A program made the position numbers and the translations under genes. Of a stretch of 64,000 nucleotides of DNA, positions 11,956 to 23,473 are shown piece by piece. The DNA comes from Diploscapter coronatus. Taxonomy: Eukaryota; Nematoda; Chromadorea; Rhabditida; Rhabditidae. The stretch lies in contig OZ038423.1 in the NCBI GenBank assembly GCA_964036155.1, forward strand, positions 78,817,249 through 78,881,248, given 5' to 3'. Positions within the stretch are counted from its first letter, which is position 1. The number at the start of each line of letters is the position of its first letter. Under the pieces are notes generated by a model that saw nothing but the letters and a program-made list of their open reading frames with translations, was not told where the DNA came from and made no database searches.

Positions 11956-14900
11956 ATGACTGAAGTTTTAGAAGTTAAAGAGGAAAAAATCATTATTAAC
12001 GAAGGGCCTCCCGTGGGGGAGGAAAGAGTGTTCACTGAACGGCCTCCCGGAGTTGCTCCTATCAAGCCAGAATTCATTGTGAAGGTGGGAATACAAATTT
12101 TATACCTAATTTATATTTTCTAAAAATATAGAAACGTTTTGGTCGAATTTACCAATTTTCAATAAAAATGACAAAAAAAACTTTCAGAAAAGTCCTAACG
12201 AAGAAACTACTTCCACAAATGGAGACCAGTCAAAACCTAGCAAGAATAAGCGAAGGGGAATGAATAAGAAGAGACGGTGAATTTCTCATGAAATAAAAAT
12301 GTACATTTTAAAATTCAGGAACGAAATGCATAAAGCGGACTTGATAGTGCGTGCCAAGACCGTTCGACTTTGCCATTCTGCCTTTAGGGATGTGCCTTGC
12401 AAGTAAAAATTTCCATTTTTATCCAACTTTGAAAGTGCTCCAATCAAAGAATGTTTCAACACGCTAAAAATAATGATCTTGATCGAATTTCAAAATTTGA
12501 AAAATTGCAACTTTTCAGATTCGGTGAAAAATGCAATTCCGAGCACGACATCAAGAAGTTCCTCGAGCAAAAGCCTACCGACTTGGGGGAGAATTGTCCG
12601 GTTTTCGGTAAATTTAATTGTTATTGATTCTTCGTAATTCCAATTTTCAGATTTCCGCGGTACCTGCCCGTTCAGTTACGCTTGTCGTTTCGGCAATGCG
12701 CACGTGGATGCTGAAGGGAAACAGGCTACGAAGGTATTTTTACTGTATTTTAAAAAAGTCTAGAACTTATCTCTAAACTTGACCATATCATTGATAAGAA
12801 AGACGTATTTATCGCTTTCAAATCATGATAATCTTGCCATATTTCTAAAAGGTAATAAATTGGAACACTTTGATTCAGAAGGTCGACTCTCCCTACGAAG
12901 AAACGCTGAATTCCCACAGCTCTACGGGCGTTCTCTTTAAGATTCGGAAGAAGCAGTACGATTACTCCAAATCGAAGGAAATTCTGAAAGCCATCAAGGA
13001 GAATCGGATCGGCTCGATGGAGAGAGAGCCCGTCAGATTGGATATGAAGTCCATTCAGGGAAAGAGATATTTGGCTCCGCTCACTACTGTTGTGAGTTTG
13101 TTTTTAACTTTTTATTTTCCTTGAATATTCATCTCGAATTTTTCTTGACATCTCCATGAACTTGTTCTACACTTTTTCAATACTATTTTGAGCTTTTCCA
13201 GGGCAATCTGCCGTTCCGGCGCATGTGCGTCGATCTGGGAGCGGAAGTGACGTGTGGTGAAATGGCGTTGGCGACCTGTCTTCTCGCCGGCAATGCCTCT
13301 GAATATTCTCTCATCAAAAGGCATCCTTCCGAGAAGATTTTCGGAGTCCAATTAGCCGGAGGGTATCCCGACGCGATGACGATGGCCGCTGAGCTGATTG
13401 CCGATAATTTTGAGGTAAAATTCGACATTGTTAAGCAATTATTTTTTGTGTATAAATTCATGAAATTTCAAATTAAAGTTTTTTCACTAGGGAAATGTTT
13501 CATGTGTCCGTTTCCGATTAAGCTAATTTTCACACTGCAGGGGTAGTTGATAACGCTGATCAAGTCCGTTTCCCCCATAAGGTCGACTACGTGCAGGAAA
13601 TGCGGAAAACTAGCTCACAACACAAAGGAATATAGCATGTGGAATCGAGAGAATTAAAGTACCAATTTTGAATTCCAAACTTTCTCAAAATCTCTCATTT
13701 CCGTATGCTATTTCTTTGCATTATGAGCCAGTTTTTCGCATTTTCTGCACGTAGTCGACCTTATGAGGAAAATGGACTTGATCAGCGTTATCAACTATCC
13801 CTACAGTGAAAATCAACTCAATCGGAAGCGAACACATGAAAAACTTTCCTAGTCAGATAAGAAGTTGAAGAAGTGCAGATATTTTAAGATTTATCCCCAC
13901 TTAAAAGTTTAAAGATCTTAAAATTAAAGACGATAAAGTTGAACATGATAATTTTCAGGTGGATTTCATCGACATCAACTGCGGTTGCCCGATCGATCTG
14001 ATCAATGATAAGGGCGCTGGATGTGCTTTGCCAACCAAGGAGAAGAAGCTGTTTGAAGGTCATTTCTTCTTCTTTTTTCGAATTTTTTATCTTTAACTTC
14101 AGTCATTTCTGGAATGAAAAATGCCATGGAGGATATACCGTTGACTGTCAAATTGAGAACTGGGCTGAAGGTTTTTCATTTTGTATTTTTTAATATTTTG
14201 AAAAATCGTCCTAAATATTTAAGATTCTTTTTTAGGAAGGCATTCTTACCGCGGATAAGACGATCAGTTACATGGCGAAAAATTGCCGTCCGGATTTGAT
14301 CACCTTTCATCCGAGGAGCAAGTGAGCTTATTTTTAAAATTTTGCTTGCTTCTTAAAAAACGCAATTTTCCTTTTTCATTAGGACTATTTCAGTTCCAAA
14401 ATTATTACCTTTCCAAAATGTTCTTATTTCTTCCAAAATTAGCATAAATTTTCAGGGAACAGCGCTATTCGAAGGCAGCCAATTGGAGCTTCGTGGAGCC
14501 CTGCGTGAAGGCTGCTGATGGAGTTCCATTTTTCGTGTGTGGGGATGTGCTTTCTTGGGAGGACTATTATGAGGCAAATTTAGAAATGTTTAGTTCAAAA
14601 GTAGATTTTTAAAATCTTTTCATAGTTCCGTTTTCCACCGTTAGATGATAATTTCCCATTTTTCACTTTCTTAAATTTTTGACTTCAGAGACTAGAAAAG
14701 AACCCGATTGATGGAATCATGATCGCCCGAGGCGCTCTCATCAAACCGTGGATTTTCACGGAAATCGCAGAGAGAAGAAACTGGGACATTCACTCGAACG
14801 AACGGCTTGATTTGGTTAAGAAGTAGGAAAAGTATCGATTTTTTTCTAAATATTGATTTTTTCAGATTCGTTGATTACGGCCTCGATCACTGGGGCTCAG

Positions 14901-15338
14901 ATGACATGGGAGTTGAGAAGACGCGGCGATTCCTGCTTGAAACTCTATCTTTTCAGTGCAGGTATCTTTCCCCCTTTTCATTCTTTAAAATCGTTTTTCT
15001 TTTCCGATACATTCCCGTCGGCCTTCTTGAGGTGTTGCCTCAGAAAATTAACGATCGACCTCCGACCTACGTCGGAAGAGACGAAATGGAGACGCTACTG
15101 TCTAGTCCCAGGGCTAGTGATTGGGTGAGTTTGACTAGAAATTTCGGATTTTTAAGAAAACTTTGGCTATTCCTCTTCTTAAATCAACACTTTTCATTCA
15201 AACTTAATGAACTTCAATTGAGATTTTCGTCTTTTCCAATGAAATGAAACTTTTCAGGTGAAAATCAGCGAAATGTTCCTCGGAAAAACCCCCGAAGACT
15301 TCGTTTTCGTCCCGAAGCACAAGGCCAACGCCTATTAG
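11956..15338 (+). CDS. DUS3L: tRNA-dihydrouridine synthase 3
   Basis: Fifteen exons: 11956-12084, 12188-12276, 12319-12402, 12519-12607, 12651-12733, 12879-13091, 13202-13414, 13959-14058, 14103-14170, 14236-14321, 14456-14573, 14689-14822, 14866-14961, 15007-15124, 15258-15338 (566 residues). Two CCCH zinc fingers (first C91-x8-C100-x5-C106-x3-H110, second around residues 125-150) precede an FMN TIM barrel. [10 protein letters not shown] and the catalytic-type Cys322 in KGAGCAL, then [31 protein letters not shown] and the C-terminal PKHKANAY, are characteristic of DUS3. It reduces uridine in the tRNA variable loop using FMN and NADPH. Intron 11 has a GC donor. The 45-nt segment 14962-15006 looks like an intron by phase and homology but ends CCG; if kept it adds 15 residues in frame. 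A large foldback fills intron 7. Confidence 0.95.
13485..13856. mobile_element. Large foldback in DUS3L intron 7
   Basis: Two arms of about 165-185 nt face each other around a short centre near 13680. The arms match over long stretches, for example GTTGATAACGCTGATCAAGT, AAGGTCGACTACGTGCAG and TTCATGTGT. The left end begins CACTAGGG, the right end finishes CCTAGTC, loosely recalling CACTA-type ends, but no 3-bp duplication was seen. The core GAAATAGCAT occurs inverted at 13705-13714. Confidence 0.8.
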
Positions 15339-15459
15339 TTTGAAGACCTAGGCATTTTAAATTTTGTTGTTCTTTCAAGTGTTGTTTATTTACGGAATTC
15401 TAAAATAATAAAAATAAACCATTGTTGAAATTTTCTTTGGTGTTTCTTCGATCATCTAA

Positions 15460-15615
15460 GGCCCGTTCATACTTAGTCGCAATTTGCAACTTGCAACTCG
15501 CTCGAAATACCATGGGAAATGAAGAGCGCAATTGCATTACTCTTGTATTCTCGTCATTTCTCCTGCTATTTCAAACGAGTTGCAAGTTGCATTGCAACTA
15601 AGTATGAACGGATCC
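15460..15615. mobile_element. Foldback MITE, family 1, copy B
   Basis: Ends GGCCCGTTCATACTTAGT and, inverted, GGATCCGTTCATACTTAGT, followed by the same GCAACTTGCAACTCG arm and CGAAATACCATGGGAA as copy A at 3921-4086. It lies in the spacer between DUS3L and GCC1, after AATAAA-like signals at about 15405. Confidence 0.75.
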
Positions 15616-15788
15616 ATAAACTCGAGTAACGGATGAACTAATTATAAACTAATTTTCTTCCCCAAAGAACGGTGTATTTGTAGTGCAGCATGTCGATCGT
15701 TGAATTGTGGCATTTTTACTGTATCGCATTATGTATTCGTTTTATTGATTTTCCACGCTTCTATTTCTAGCCACTCGTCAAGATTCGC

Positions 15789-15796
15789 TAATTCAG
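15789..15796 (+). other. Candidate trans-splice acceptor of GCC1
   Basis: CTAATTCAG ends one base before the GCC1 ATG, the same geometry as for DUS3L. A second possible acceptor, TTTCTAG, lies about 27 bases upstream. Confidence 0.55.
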
Positions 15797-15797
15797 C

Positions 15798-18700
15798 ATG
15801 TCCGCCAAGGAGTTGGTCGCCAAAGTCGACGCCCAGCAGAAACAATTGGCTCTGTATGAGAAGAAACTCAGGGGTAGAATATTTTCTTTGAAATTTATGG
15901 TTTCTTGTTTTAGAAATCTTGTTAGTCTATGTTAATTCTTTTTTCAGATAGATTTACAATGAAACTTTCGCCTCATAAAATGTAATTTTTCCAGATGTGG
16001 TCCGCGCCTACAAAAGTCTGGAATCCGAGCGGAACGCCTTGCAAACCGTCGTGAGTTCGCTTTCTGGAACTGCACCAGAAGGCACGGCAACTGAGCCGAG
16101 CACAAGCAAGGAACAGACTGAAAATTCTGAAACGGCGATTCCAGCTTCTTCGGAATCAGGTAAAAATTGGGTTCTTGCAAATATCTAAGTTTTGAAAGGG
16201 AAAGTATCGATAAAGAAAAACTCCCAGCTTTTCTTGAAATCGAGGATATTTCTGTTTTCTGGAACAATATTTTTAGGAGGTCAGACCCAGGATACTGTAG
16301 CCAGTTTGAAGACCGCTCTGGCGACTTTAACACTGGAAAAGTCCAAGAGAGAAGCCGCGTTCCAAGCGGATAAGAAGACGCTGCAGGTGAGAAACTTCTG
16401 AAATGTTTTAAGTTTCGACAGCATTTTACCATTTATTGCCATGAGTTTTTGCTGGTATGTGATTAGTGAGCTTTTCCAATTGATGAGCTTAACCTTTCAG
16501 GGTGAAAAGGAAGCCCTCTTGGAGAAACTTCGGAAAGCCGCCGATGCAAGTGAACAGGAAGCCGAGAAAATGGAGAAAGTCATCAAACAGTTGTCGGACA
16601 AAGTGAAGCGAATCGAGGGCGACCGCGACAGGGAGTTGGCCGACCACGGGAACGTGCTCGCGGAGATGCAGGCCAGATATGCCAAGGAGAAAGTGGCTGC
16701 TGAAAATGCGCACAAACAGGTAGGCAACTCGAATTCTATACGATTATTTTCGGCGAAGTTAATTTTGGCAAAGAAAATTATGTTTTTCGTGATTTAGAAT
16801 TGAATTTTACAGATGGCTGAATTGTACACCAAAGTGAAAGATCTCGAAGAAAACCCCAAGACGAGGAATAAAGCCGCACAGGTAATTCGTTACGAGTGTG
16901 AAGGATTTAAAGAAATCAACCAACTTCAGGAAGAAATCGGCAAGCTGCAAAAGGAGCTGGAGAAATGGAAGAAGAAAGCTGAACGGACCCCGACTGTGCA
17001 ACTCCTTCAGAACCAGATCGAGAATATGAAGGTTGGAGTTATTTTTGTTGAAACTTGCCTCTTTTGGAATCTATTGTTTCTGCAAAATTAAGAAAACTTA
17101 TCCAGTTTTCTAAAAAAGTCATAAGTTTGAATTTCAGCTGGACTACGACAAAATGCTACAGGAAATGTCGAGCAAAGGCAAAATGAGCTTTGAGTCGAGT
17201 GATAACGGCGAAAAACTCGCTGGCTTCGAATCGAAGATTTTCCGATTGAGCGAGAGAATTGCGGACTGCGAGAAGGAGAAGGCTGAATTGATCGAGGAGC
17301 TCAAAATGAGCAGGGAGGAAAATTCAACACTCGTCCAGGTAAAATTTAGGATCCATTTAATTCCACAATTTTTAGTATTTGCAAGGTAAAAAATTAGAAG
17401 AGTTTTTCAGAAACTGAGCGAAATGCCAAAAATCGCCGCTCCAGAATGCACCGATTTGAAGACTGAATTGAGGAAAATGATCGCCCAGTTTCTGAAACAA
17501 CATCCAGCAGAAGAGTTGCATGGTGAGCTATCGTTCAGTTTAAGGCAAAAAATATGAATTCAGATTCCTGAAAATTCTTAGAAAGATTCAATTTTGTATT
17601 TTTCCCCGATTTTTGTTTAGTTTTATAATTTGCTTCAGACATAATCGGGAACGACTCTCGCATCAATACTCTGGAGAAGCGTTTGAAGGAGCTGCAAAAG
17701 GAATGCGATGAATTGAAAGCCAGCTCGGAGATTGCTGCTCAGTCCAAGGTTCGTTTTTTAAATAGTTTTTGTCTAAATTTATTTTCCAGGAAGGCGATTT
17801 CCAAGATGACGGTGGGCTTCGTTCGCTCATCAGCCAACTGCACGCGAAATTGCGCAATCTCGAAGAAACCCATACTGCTGACATGGTCCAGTACGAGGCG
17901 GTTAGTTATATTATTATTATGCATTTTTTAAATTATTGACTTTTCAATATTTCCCGTGTAACGATAATTTCTAAAAGAGCTAAAATACCAAGAAAAACGC
18001 TATTTTTTTCTAAAGCCAATTTTTCAGACTACCCGAAACCTTCGTGAAAGGATTACTGAATTGGAGAGGAACGAAGAAGCGAACCTAAAGGAAATAAAAC
18101 GGGAAACGCAAGACAAGATATCCCAAATGGAGATGGAGATGCAGAAGCAGAGGGAACGGACTCTGGACGCGATTGCTGAAAAGGATCGGGAACTGGAAGC
18201 TACCAAGTCATTTTTCAATCGTAGCTATTTTATCTGTAAAAGTCATTCACCTTTCCATAGAAAATCGATGACTTTTGACATTTTTTTTATACCATAGAAA
18301 AAAAACGTTGAATTGAAAGTCTTTCTTGCAAAAATCAGCTACTTTTTCCATAGAATGTAGACAATTTTTATTACCATTTTATGTTGAAGAAAATGTAGAA
18401 TTCGAATATTTTATTGATAGCTTATCTTTCAGGTCAATTCTCGTTTCCCTACGCAGCGAGCAATTGGCATTGTCTTCGAATGTCCCGTTGGACCCTCATT
18501 CGAGCGGAAAGCCAGTGCCTGTTTCCAAAAGAAGGAGTGCCGAGCACAGAAGACATCTCGATAAGAGGCATAGTACTGGTACGAAATTTCGGATTTTTGA
18601 AAAATTTCATTTCTTTTTATTTTTTCAACACCTTTATCCTTAATTTTCTTTTCTAAATGCTACTATGAATCTAGGTTGGAAAATTCAGCAAAGTTTTGTA

Positions 18701-19445
18701 AAGGAGTAATTTTCAGGTTCCCGCCGAAGTGTGGACGCAATTTCCGAATCAAGTGTCGATTTCGCCCTTTCTCATGGTTCAATTTTTCTATGTTTTATTT
18801 TCAATATTGTTTTCAGAAGCCAGCAACGTTCCACTTTCTCAAATCAATGAGATGAAGAACGTATTCTACGAGGACGAATTGGCCAAGAAGGACAAGGAAA
18901 TACAAGATGCTAGGTAAAATTGGCATAAATTATTTTTAATTAAAGTCTCTGGTCTTCTACCTTTCAATATTTTTGAAACTTTTACTAAAATTACAAGATA
19001 CGCTATTTTCAGATTCACCATCCAGCAATTGGAATATCGCTTGCGAGAAATGGAGCAAAATGCGCTGTGCAAAGATTTGCAGCATCATGAAATGACTGAA
19101 AAGCTGAAGGAAGAGATTCGGGTTCTGGAAGGTTCGAGAGTTTCGTTCTAGCAAACTATTTTGACAGAGTCTCAAAATGAATCGAATATTCATAATTTCA
19201 GGCAAGTTGAAGCTAGTGTCGAGCGGAGGCGACATCGAGTATCTGCGGAACATTTTCGTGCAGTATCTGAACACAATCACGACGGCAAGTGCCAGCAGTA
19301 AAAATATCCTGAGAGCTATGGGGATGGTGAGTCAAGTTTTGTCTTCTTTTAAATTTGATGTTTGATTTTTCACCTTATCCAATTTATTCTTTAGGTCCTA
19401 AAGCTCAGCTCCAAGGAAATGAAAATCATCGACAATAAGAAATAG
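15798..19445 (+). CDS. GCC1: Trans-Golgi golgin GCC1 (GCC88), GRIP domain
   Basis: Sixteen exons: 15798-15873, 15995-16159, 16277-16386, 16501-16719, 16813-17031, 17138-17338, 17411-17522, 17639-17748, 17790-17900, 18028-18206, 18433-18578, 18717-18776, 18817-18913, 19013-19131, 19202-19326, 19395-19445 (699 residues). The N-terminal LRDVVRAYKSLESERNAL block matches the start of animal GCC1. Long coiled coils follow, then RTLDAIAEKDRELEATK, FYEDELAKKDKEIQDAR and a C-terminal GRIP domain (about residues 643-695, with GGDIEYLRNIFVQYL). GRIP domains bind Arl1-GTP, so this is a tether for endosome-to-TGN traffic. Within exon 5, bases 16882-16929 have perfect intron borders (CAG|GTAATT, CTTCAG|G) but are also in frame, so 683 residues is an alternative. 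Confidence 0.92.
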
Positions 19446-19751
19446 GATAACTAGGAATTTTCAACTTTACTTAAAAGCATTCTGCATTCTTTATCATAGC
19501 TATTTATCAATCAATTTGTGATAATCGATGAACAAACATCACTTGCATATTACAGTGTCCATATCTTTATCTTTCAGGATTTATTATTGAATAGATTCTT
19601 TATGGGTTGGTGTCAAATTAAAAAAGATGAGATTGTGCTATTGAATAAATTCTGTGATAGTTTTTTTGCACATCATTTTCATTTTAGCGTTCAAAAATCG
19701 CTTAATGTTATTTTATTTTTAACCATTATTGATTTTAAAAATTTTTTGTTG

Positions 19752-19759
19752 ATTTTCAG
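19752..19759 (+). other. Candidate trans-splice acceptor of TSEN34
   Basis: TGATTTTCAG ends seven bases before the TSEN34 ATG, 314 nt after the GCC1 stop, with no coding sequence upstream to splice from. Confidence 0.65.
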
Positions 19760-19766
19760 GGAATAA

Positions 19767-22116
19767 ATGTCGAGGGAAAACGTGACTCTGCCTGCCCTTC
19801 AGACCGTTCCCATCGCCCCTCGCAAGCCGCCCGTCTATTATATCAACGACGAATTCGTGCTTTTCGATGAACAGGGTGCGAATTTTGATTTTAAAAATGT
19901 TTACTTGATTTACTTTTTACAGACCAAATCATCAATTCTCGAAACTTCATTTTTTATCTAAAGCATTGAGAAATTTTGGTAATGTATGGAAGAAAAAGAT
20001 AGTTACTTTGGAAAGCAACAGTTTGTTTCTATTTCGAATTTTCATCTTCAAGAATTGGATCTATTATCATGGTTAAAGAAGCCTCGAAATTGTGTGATTT
20101 GACGAGGATTATAATTTTTAGATGTTCTGCTTGCCCGTGAAAACCTGCGCGTGGTCTGCGAACCGATGAACACCTCGAACAGCGATCAGTTCATTTCCTC
20201 CTGGTGCATGCCGCCCGAGACTGCTGCCACGCTGCTTCAATATGGTCGGTAAAATTATTTTTTTAAAAGTGATTTTTTCAGCCTTTTTTTCAAAATTCCA
20301 TCATCATTATTTCAATGTATTTTCTTCAGATCTATTGATTATCAAGGATACTAATTTTTGCCAATTTTGCCGACTTTTTTCATAAGGATTATGACCAACT
20401 TTAAAGTTGTGACTTATCCAAAGATTTTTTAAAATAAAATTAGCTGTTTTAACAGCCGACATCATCTTATTGTTAAATAAATATAGTAAAAAAGTGACTG
20501 AATTAACAAAAAGATTATTATTTTAATTTTCAGACCTAATCGAAGTGTACCGCCCAAAAGACACAGACTCGCTGTCGTTCGACGTCGATGCGAGTATTTA
20601 TTCGATCATCGAGCCGGCCAAGGAGGAGGAGAAGAAGTGGGCGAAGGCCAAGTGGATGGCGCAAAAGACCAAAATGAAGGAGATCCGCAAGCGAATGAGG
20701 GATGAGGCCACTGACGGACTGCCTAACAAGGTAAATTTTGCAAGATAAAATTTGTACATCCTAAAGTTTTGAATAAATGTCTAGGAACTTATATTTTTGT
20801 GCCCTTTTGAAGACGACCTCTTATTATAGTGCATGGCATTTATCGCATTTTTTTGTATTTTACCCCTTAGATTTAATCAATTTGCTAAAAAGAAAAATAA
20901 CTAGAAGAATGGCCAAAATTTTTAACCTTTTAAAAGTTCAGGTCAAAAATTACAAATTTCCAGGTTCGCAAAATCGACCTATCAACCGTGGAAGTGACTG
21001 AAGAGGAGATTCAAGCAGCCTTGGAGAAACTGAACGAAATTTCGAGCAAACTGAAGGGCAAAGACAAGAAGAAGTTCCCAGGCGACAATTCGACGCCTAA
21101 TTTGGGCTCCATCAGGCTGCCTCCGGGTAAAATTTCAGATAATTTCTAGCTTTCTTCTTTTTATTATGAAGATCACCCAATGTCCTCAAGTATCTTATCT
21201 TCTTATCTGAAGGTTCCTAAAGTTTGAAATCGAAATATAATTGATAAGAAACAAATTGAAATACCTTTCCAAATAGATTATGGGTAAACTGATTTGAATT
21301 AAGAATATCGCCGATAAAGAAAACATTTTGACATTTTTCCAGTCTATTTCTCTGACGACCTTTACGAGCCAATCTGCCTGTCTGATTTGCCGTTGCCTTC
21401 CACAGAGAAATTCCGCAATCGTCGCGTGGTGTGGCACGACTTGTGGAGGCGAGGATTCTATCTCACAACTGGCAGCAGATTCGGATGTGATTTGATGGTC
21501 TATGAAGGTTTGGTTTCTTGTGTTTCTTAGTAAAAATGTCTGAGAACTAATTTTTGAAAACCTAATATGATGAAGATACGGTAATTTGCTGTGTTATGAG
21601 CAGACAGAATGAATATATATTTTTGAAATACAATGATACTTTAGAAGAAAAAAGGTTTACTTTTAACAGATTAATTTTAAAAATGTAAAATCTAACATGT
21701 TCAGCCCAACCCGGTACGGTGCACGCAGCCTATCTCTGTCAAATTGCCGCATCCACTGATTGTGTCAGTGTCAGCTCGCTCTCTGCGTTGAGTCGTCTCT
21801 CTACTCAGGTTATTTTTTCATTGTTAGGACAATATTTTTATAACAGGTGCTAAATGAGACGACTCCTATAGTTAGAGAAAAGAAGACGCTAGAGTAGGAC
21901 GAAATAGTGTGGAAAAAGAAGGAGTCGTCAGATTGTCATATAGCTGTTGCCTACCTTTATTCTTTTATTTGTCTACTTTTTTAGTTTCAGAATTTTTTAA
22001 ACCCGACCCTTGTAAAATTGAATTTTTAGGTCAAGAAAACCGGTCTTTTGGCGATTGCAGCTCTGGACTCCCATACCCCCTACTATCTGAAGTTCGGTTG
22101 GTTCCGTCCTTACTGA
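19767..22116 (+). CDS. TSEN34: tRNA-splicing endonuclease catalytic subunit Sen34
   Basis: Seven exons: 19767-19875, 20122-20244, 20534-20730, 20964-21126, 21343-21507, 21705-21808, 22030-22116 (315 residues, close to the 310 of human TSEN34). The C-terminal domain has VVWHDLWRRGFYLTTGSRFG, then VYEAQPGTVHAAY and VKKTGLLAIAAL, the tRNA endonuclease fold. The expected triad is Tyr251, His259 and Lys289 or Lys290. With Sen2, Sen15 and Sen54 it removes introns from pre-tRNAs, Sen34 cutting the 3' splice site. The acidic/lysine-rich middle (about residues 100-185) is family-typical linker. A MULE-like MITE sits in the last intron. Fourth gene of the putative operon. Confidence 0.95.
21842..21951. 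mobile_element. MULE-like MITE, family 2, copy 1
   Basis: A 110-bp foldback in the last TSEN34 intron. The right end, inverted, reads GGCAACAGCTATATGAC; the arms pair through GACGACTCCT. Flanking 9-mers TATTTTTAT and TACCTTTAT match at 7 of 9, the Mutator duplication length. The interior holds CTATAGTTAG and GAAATAGTGTGGAAAAAG. Confidence 0.75.
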
Positions 22117-22635
22117 AAAACCTTCAAACTGTGAGTCTCTTTTCTTACAAAGACTAGAAATCTTGCGCTCCAGTGTAAAATATCAATGTTTTCGTTTTAT
22201 AAAAATGAAAGCATCCAAAAATATTAATAGATCACATTTTTGAACATCAGACTTTCTAGTCTTTGTCTAAATTAGGCTGCAAATACTTTTCGTTCAAAAA
22301 TTTGGAGTATTGTCTTTTGTTTTCGGGAAAAAGTACTCATTTTGGAGGAAAAGTATTTTTTCAGTCGAAAGATAACTTCTTAAAGTTAAAATCTGCCAAC
22401 GGGTGCACTTATCTGTTTGCACATCTCTCCTTCTCAACTTCTCTCCTTCGAATTTCATTGTTGATTTGTTTTGTTGACTCTATCGTTTTCCACGTTACTT
22501 GTTTATTTTGTTTTTGTTTTTTTAAGAAGAATAAAGAAAATATTATAAATTGACACTTGATCAAAATATTTCCAATTTTGGTTATAGCCAATGGAATATC
22601 TAAATTTTTAAAAATGTACATTTGTGAAAAAATTG

Positions 22636-22643
22636 ATTTTCAG
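22636..22643 (+). other. Candidate trans-splice acceptor of LSM2
   Basis: GATTTTCAG ends at 22643, giving a 29-nt leader before the LSM2 ATG; no upstream exon fits. Confidence 0.6.
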
Positions 22644-22672
22644 GCCTCAATTTTCAAGAAGCCGAGTTTGAA

Positions 22673-23473
22673 ATGCTGTTCTTTTCGTTTTTCAAGTCAA
22701 TGGTCGGCAAAGACGTCGTTGTGGAATTGAAGAATGATTTGAGGTTATTTTCAAATTTATCTTGGCAAATTCCAAAAATTATTTTAAAAATTGCAAGAAG
22801 CATCTTGAGATTACCGTATATGTATATCAATGTTTCTTTGCAAATGAATTTTTTAATTTTCGTTTTTCATTTATTTTAAAAATTCATGAAGTTATGAAAA
22901 TTTTACAAGAATATTTCTGAAGTTATACTTGAACGATTTCTCTAAGAATATTCTAATGTTCAGTATCTGCGGCACGCTGCACTCTGTCGACCAGTACCTG
23001 AACATGAAGCTCACCGACATCACCGTATCCGATCCCGATCGATTCCCGCACATGCTCTCCGTCAAGAACTGCTTCATTCGCGGATCCGTTGTCAGGTATG
23101 AATTTTCTGTTGTTTCAAAATTCTAAAGCTGAAAAATGACAAGATTTCAAGGGCAATTACTATGTGGCGAGATGACGAGACCTATAGTTAGAGGTGGGGA
23201 AGGGAAGGAGAATAGGGAGAGATAATGTGGAAAAAGATAGGTCTATCAAATAGCAGTTTCCGATTTCGAATATCACTATTTATCATTATCTAGAATCTAA
23301 ACTAAATTTCGAACTTTCTACTTTCGAGAATTTTTGAATGACTTTCTAAAAAGTTGAAAAAAGACTGAAATTATAAACTTTTCAGATACGTCCAATTGCC
23401 CGCTGATCAAGTGGACACTCAACTGCTGCAGGACGCTGCCAGAAAGGAGATCGCGCAGAGCAAAAAAGCCTAG
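22673..23473 (+). CDS. LSM2: U6 snRNA-associated Sm-like protein LSm2
   Basis: Three exons (22673-22743, 22964-23095, 23386-23473) encode 96 residues. MLFFSFFKSMVGKDVVVELK (Sm1) and MLSVKNCFIRGSVVRYVQLP (Sm2) are almost invariant in LSm2, whose animal length is 95. LSm2 joins both the LSm2-8 ring bound to the 3' end of U6 snRNA in the nucleus and the LSm1-7 ring that promotes decapping in the cytoplasm. The second intron carries a MULE-like MITE. It is the last gene of the five-gene cluster; alpha-spectrin starts 1.2 kb downstream and probably has its own promoter. Confidence 0.98.
23152..23261. mobile_element. MULE-like MITE, family 2, copy 2
   Basis: Exactly 110 bp like copy 1. The left end is GGCAATTACTATGTGGCG; the right end, inverted, is GGAAACTGCTATTTG. 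The arms pair through AGACCTAT. Flanks GATTTCAAG and GATTTCGAA match at 7 of 9. The interior shares CTATAGTTAG and ATGTGGAAAAAGATAG with its relatives. It lies in the LSM2 second intron. Confidence 0.75.

Noticed and set aside
14807..15247. 146-residue open frame as a separate gene
   Set aside because: It is a read-through of DUS3L exons 13-14 and the 45-nt segment plus flanking introns.
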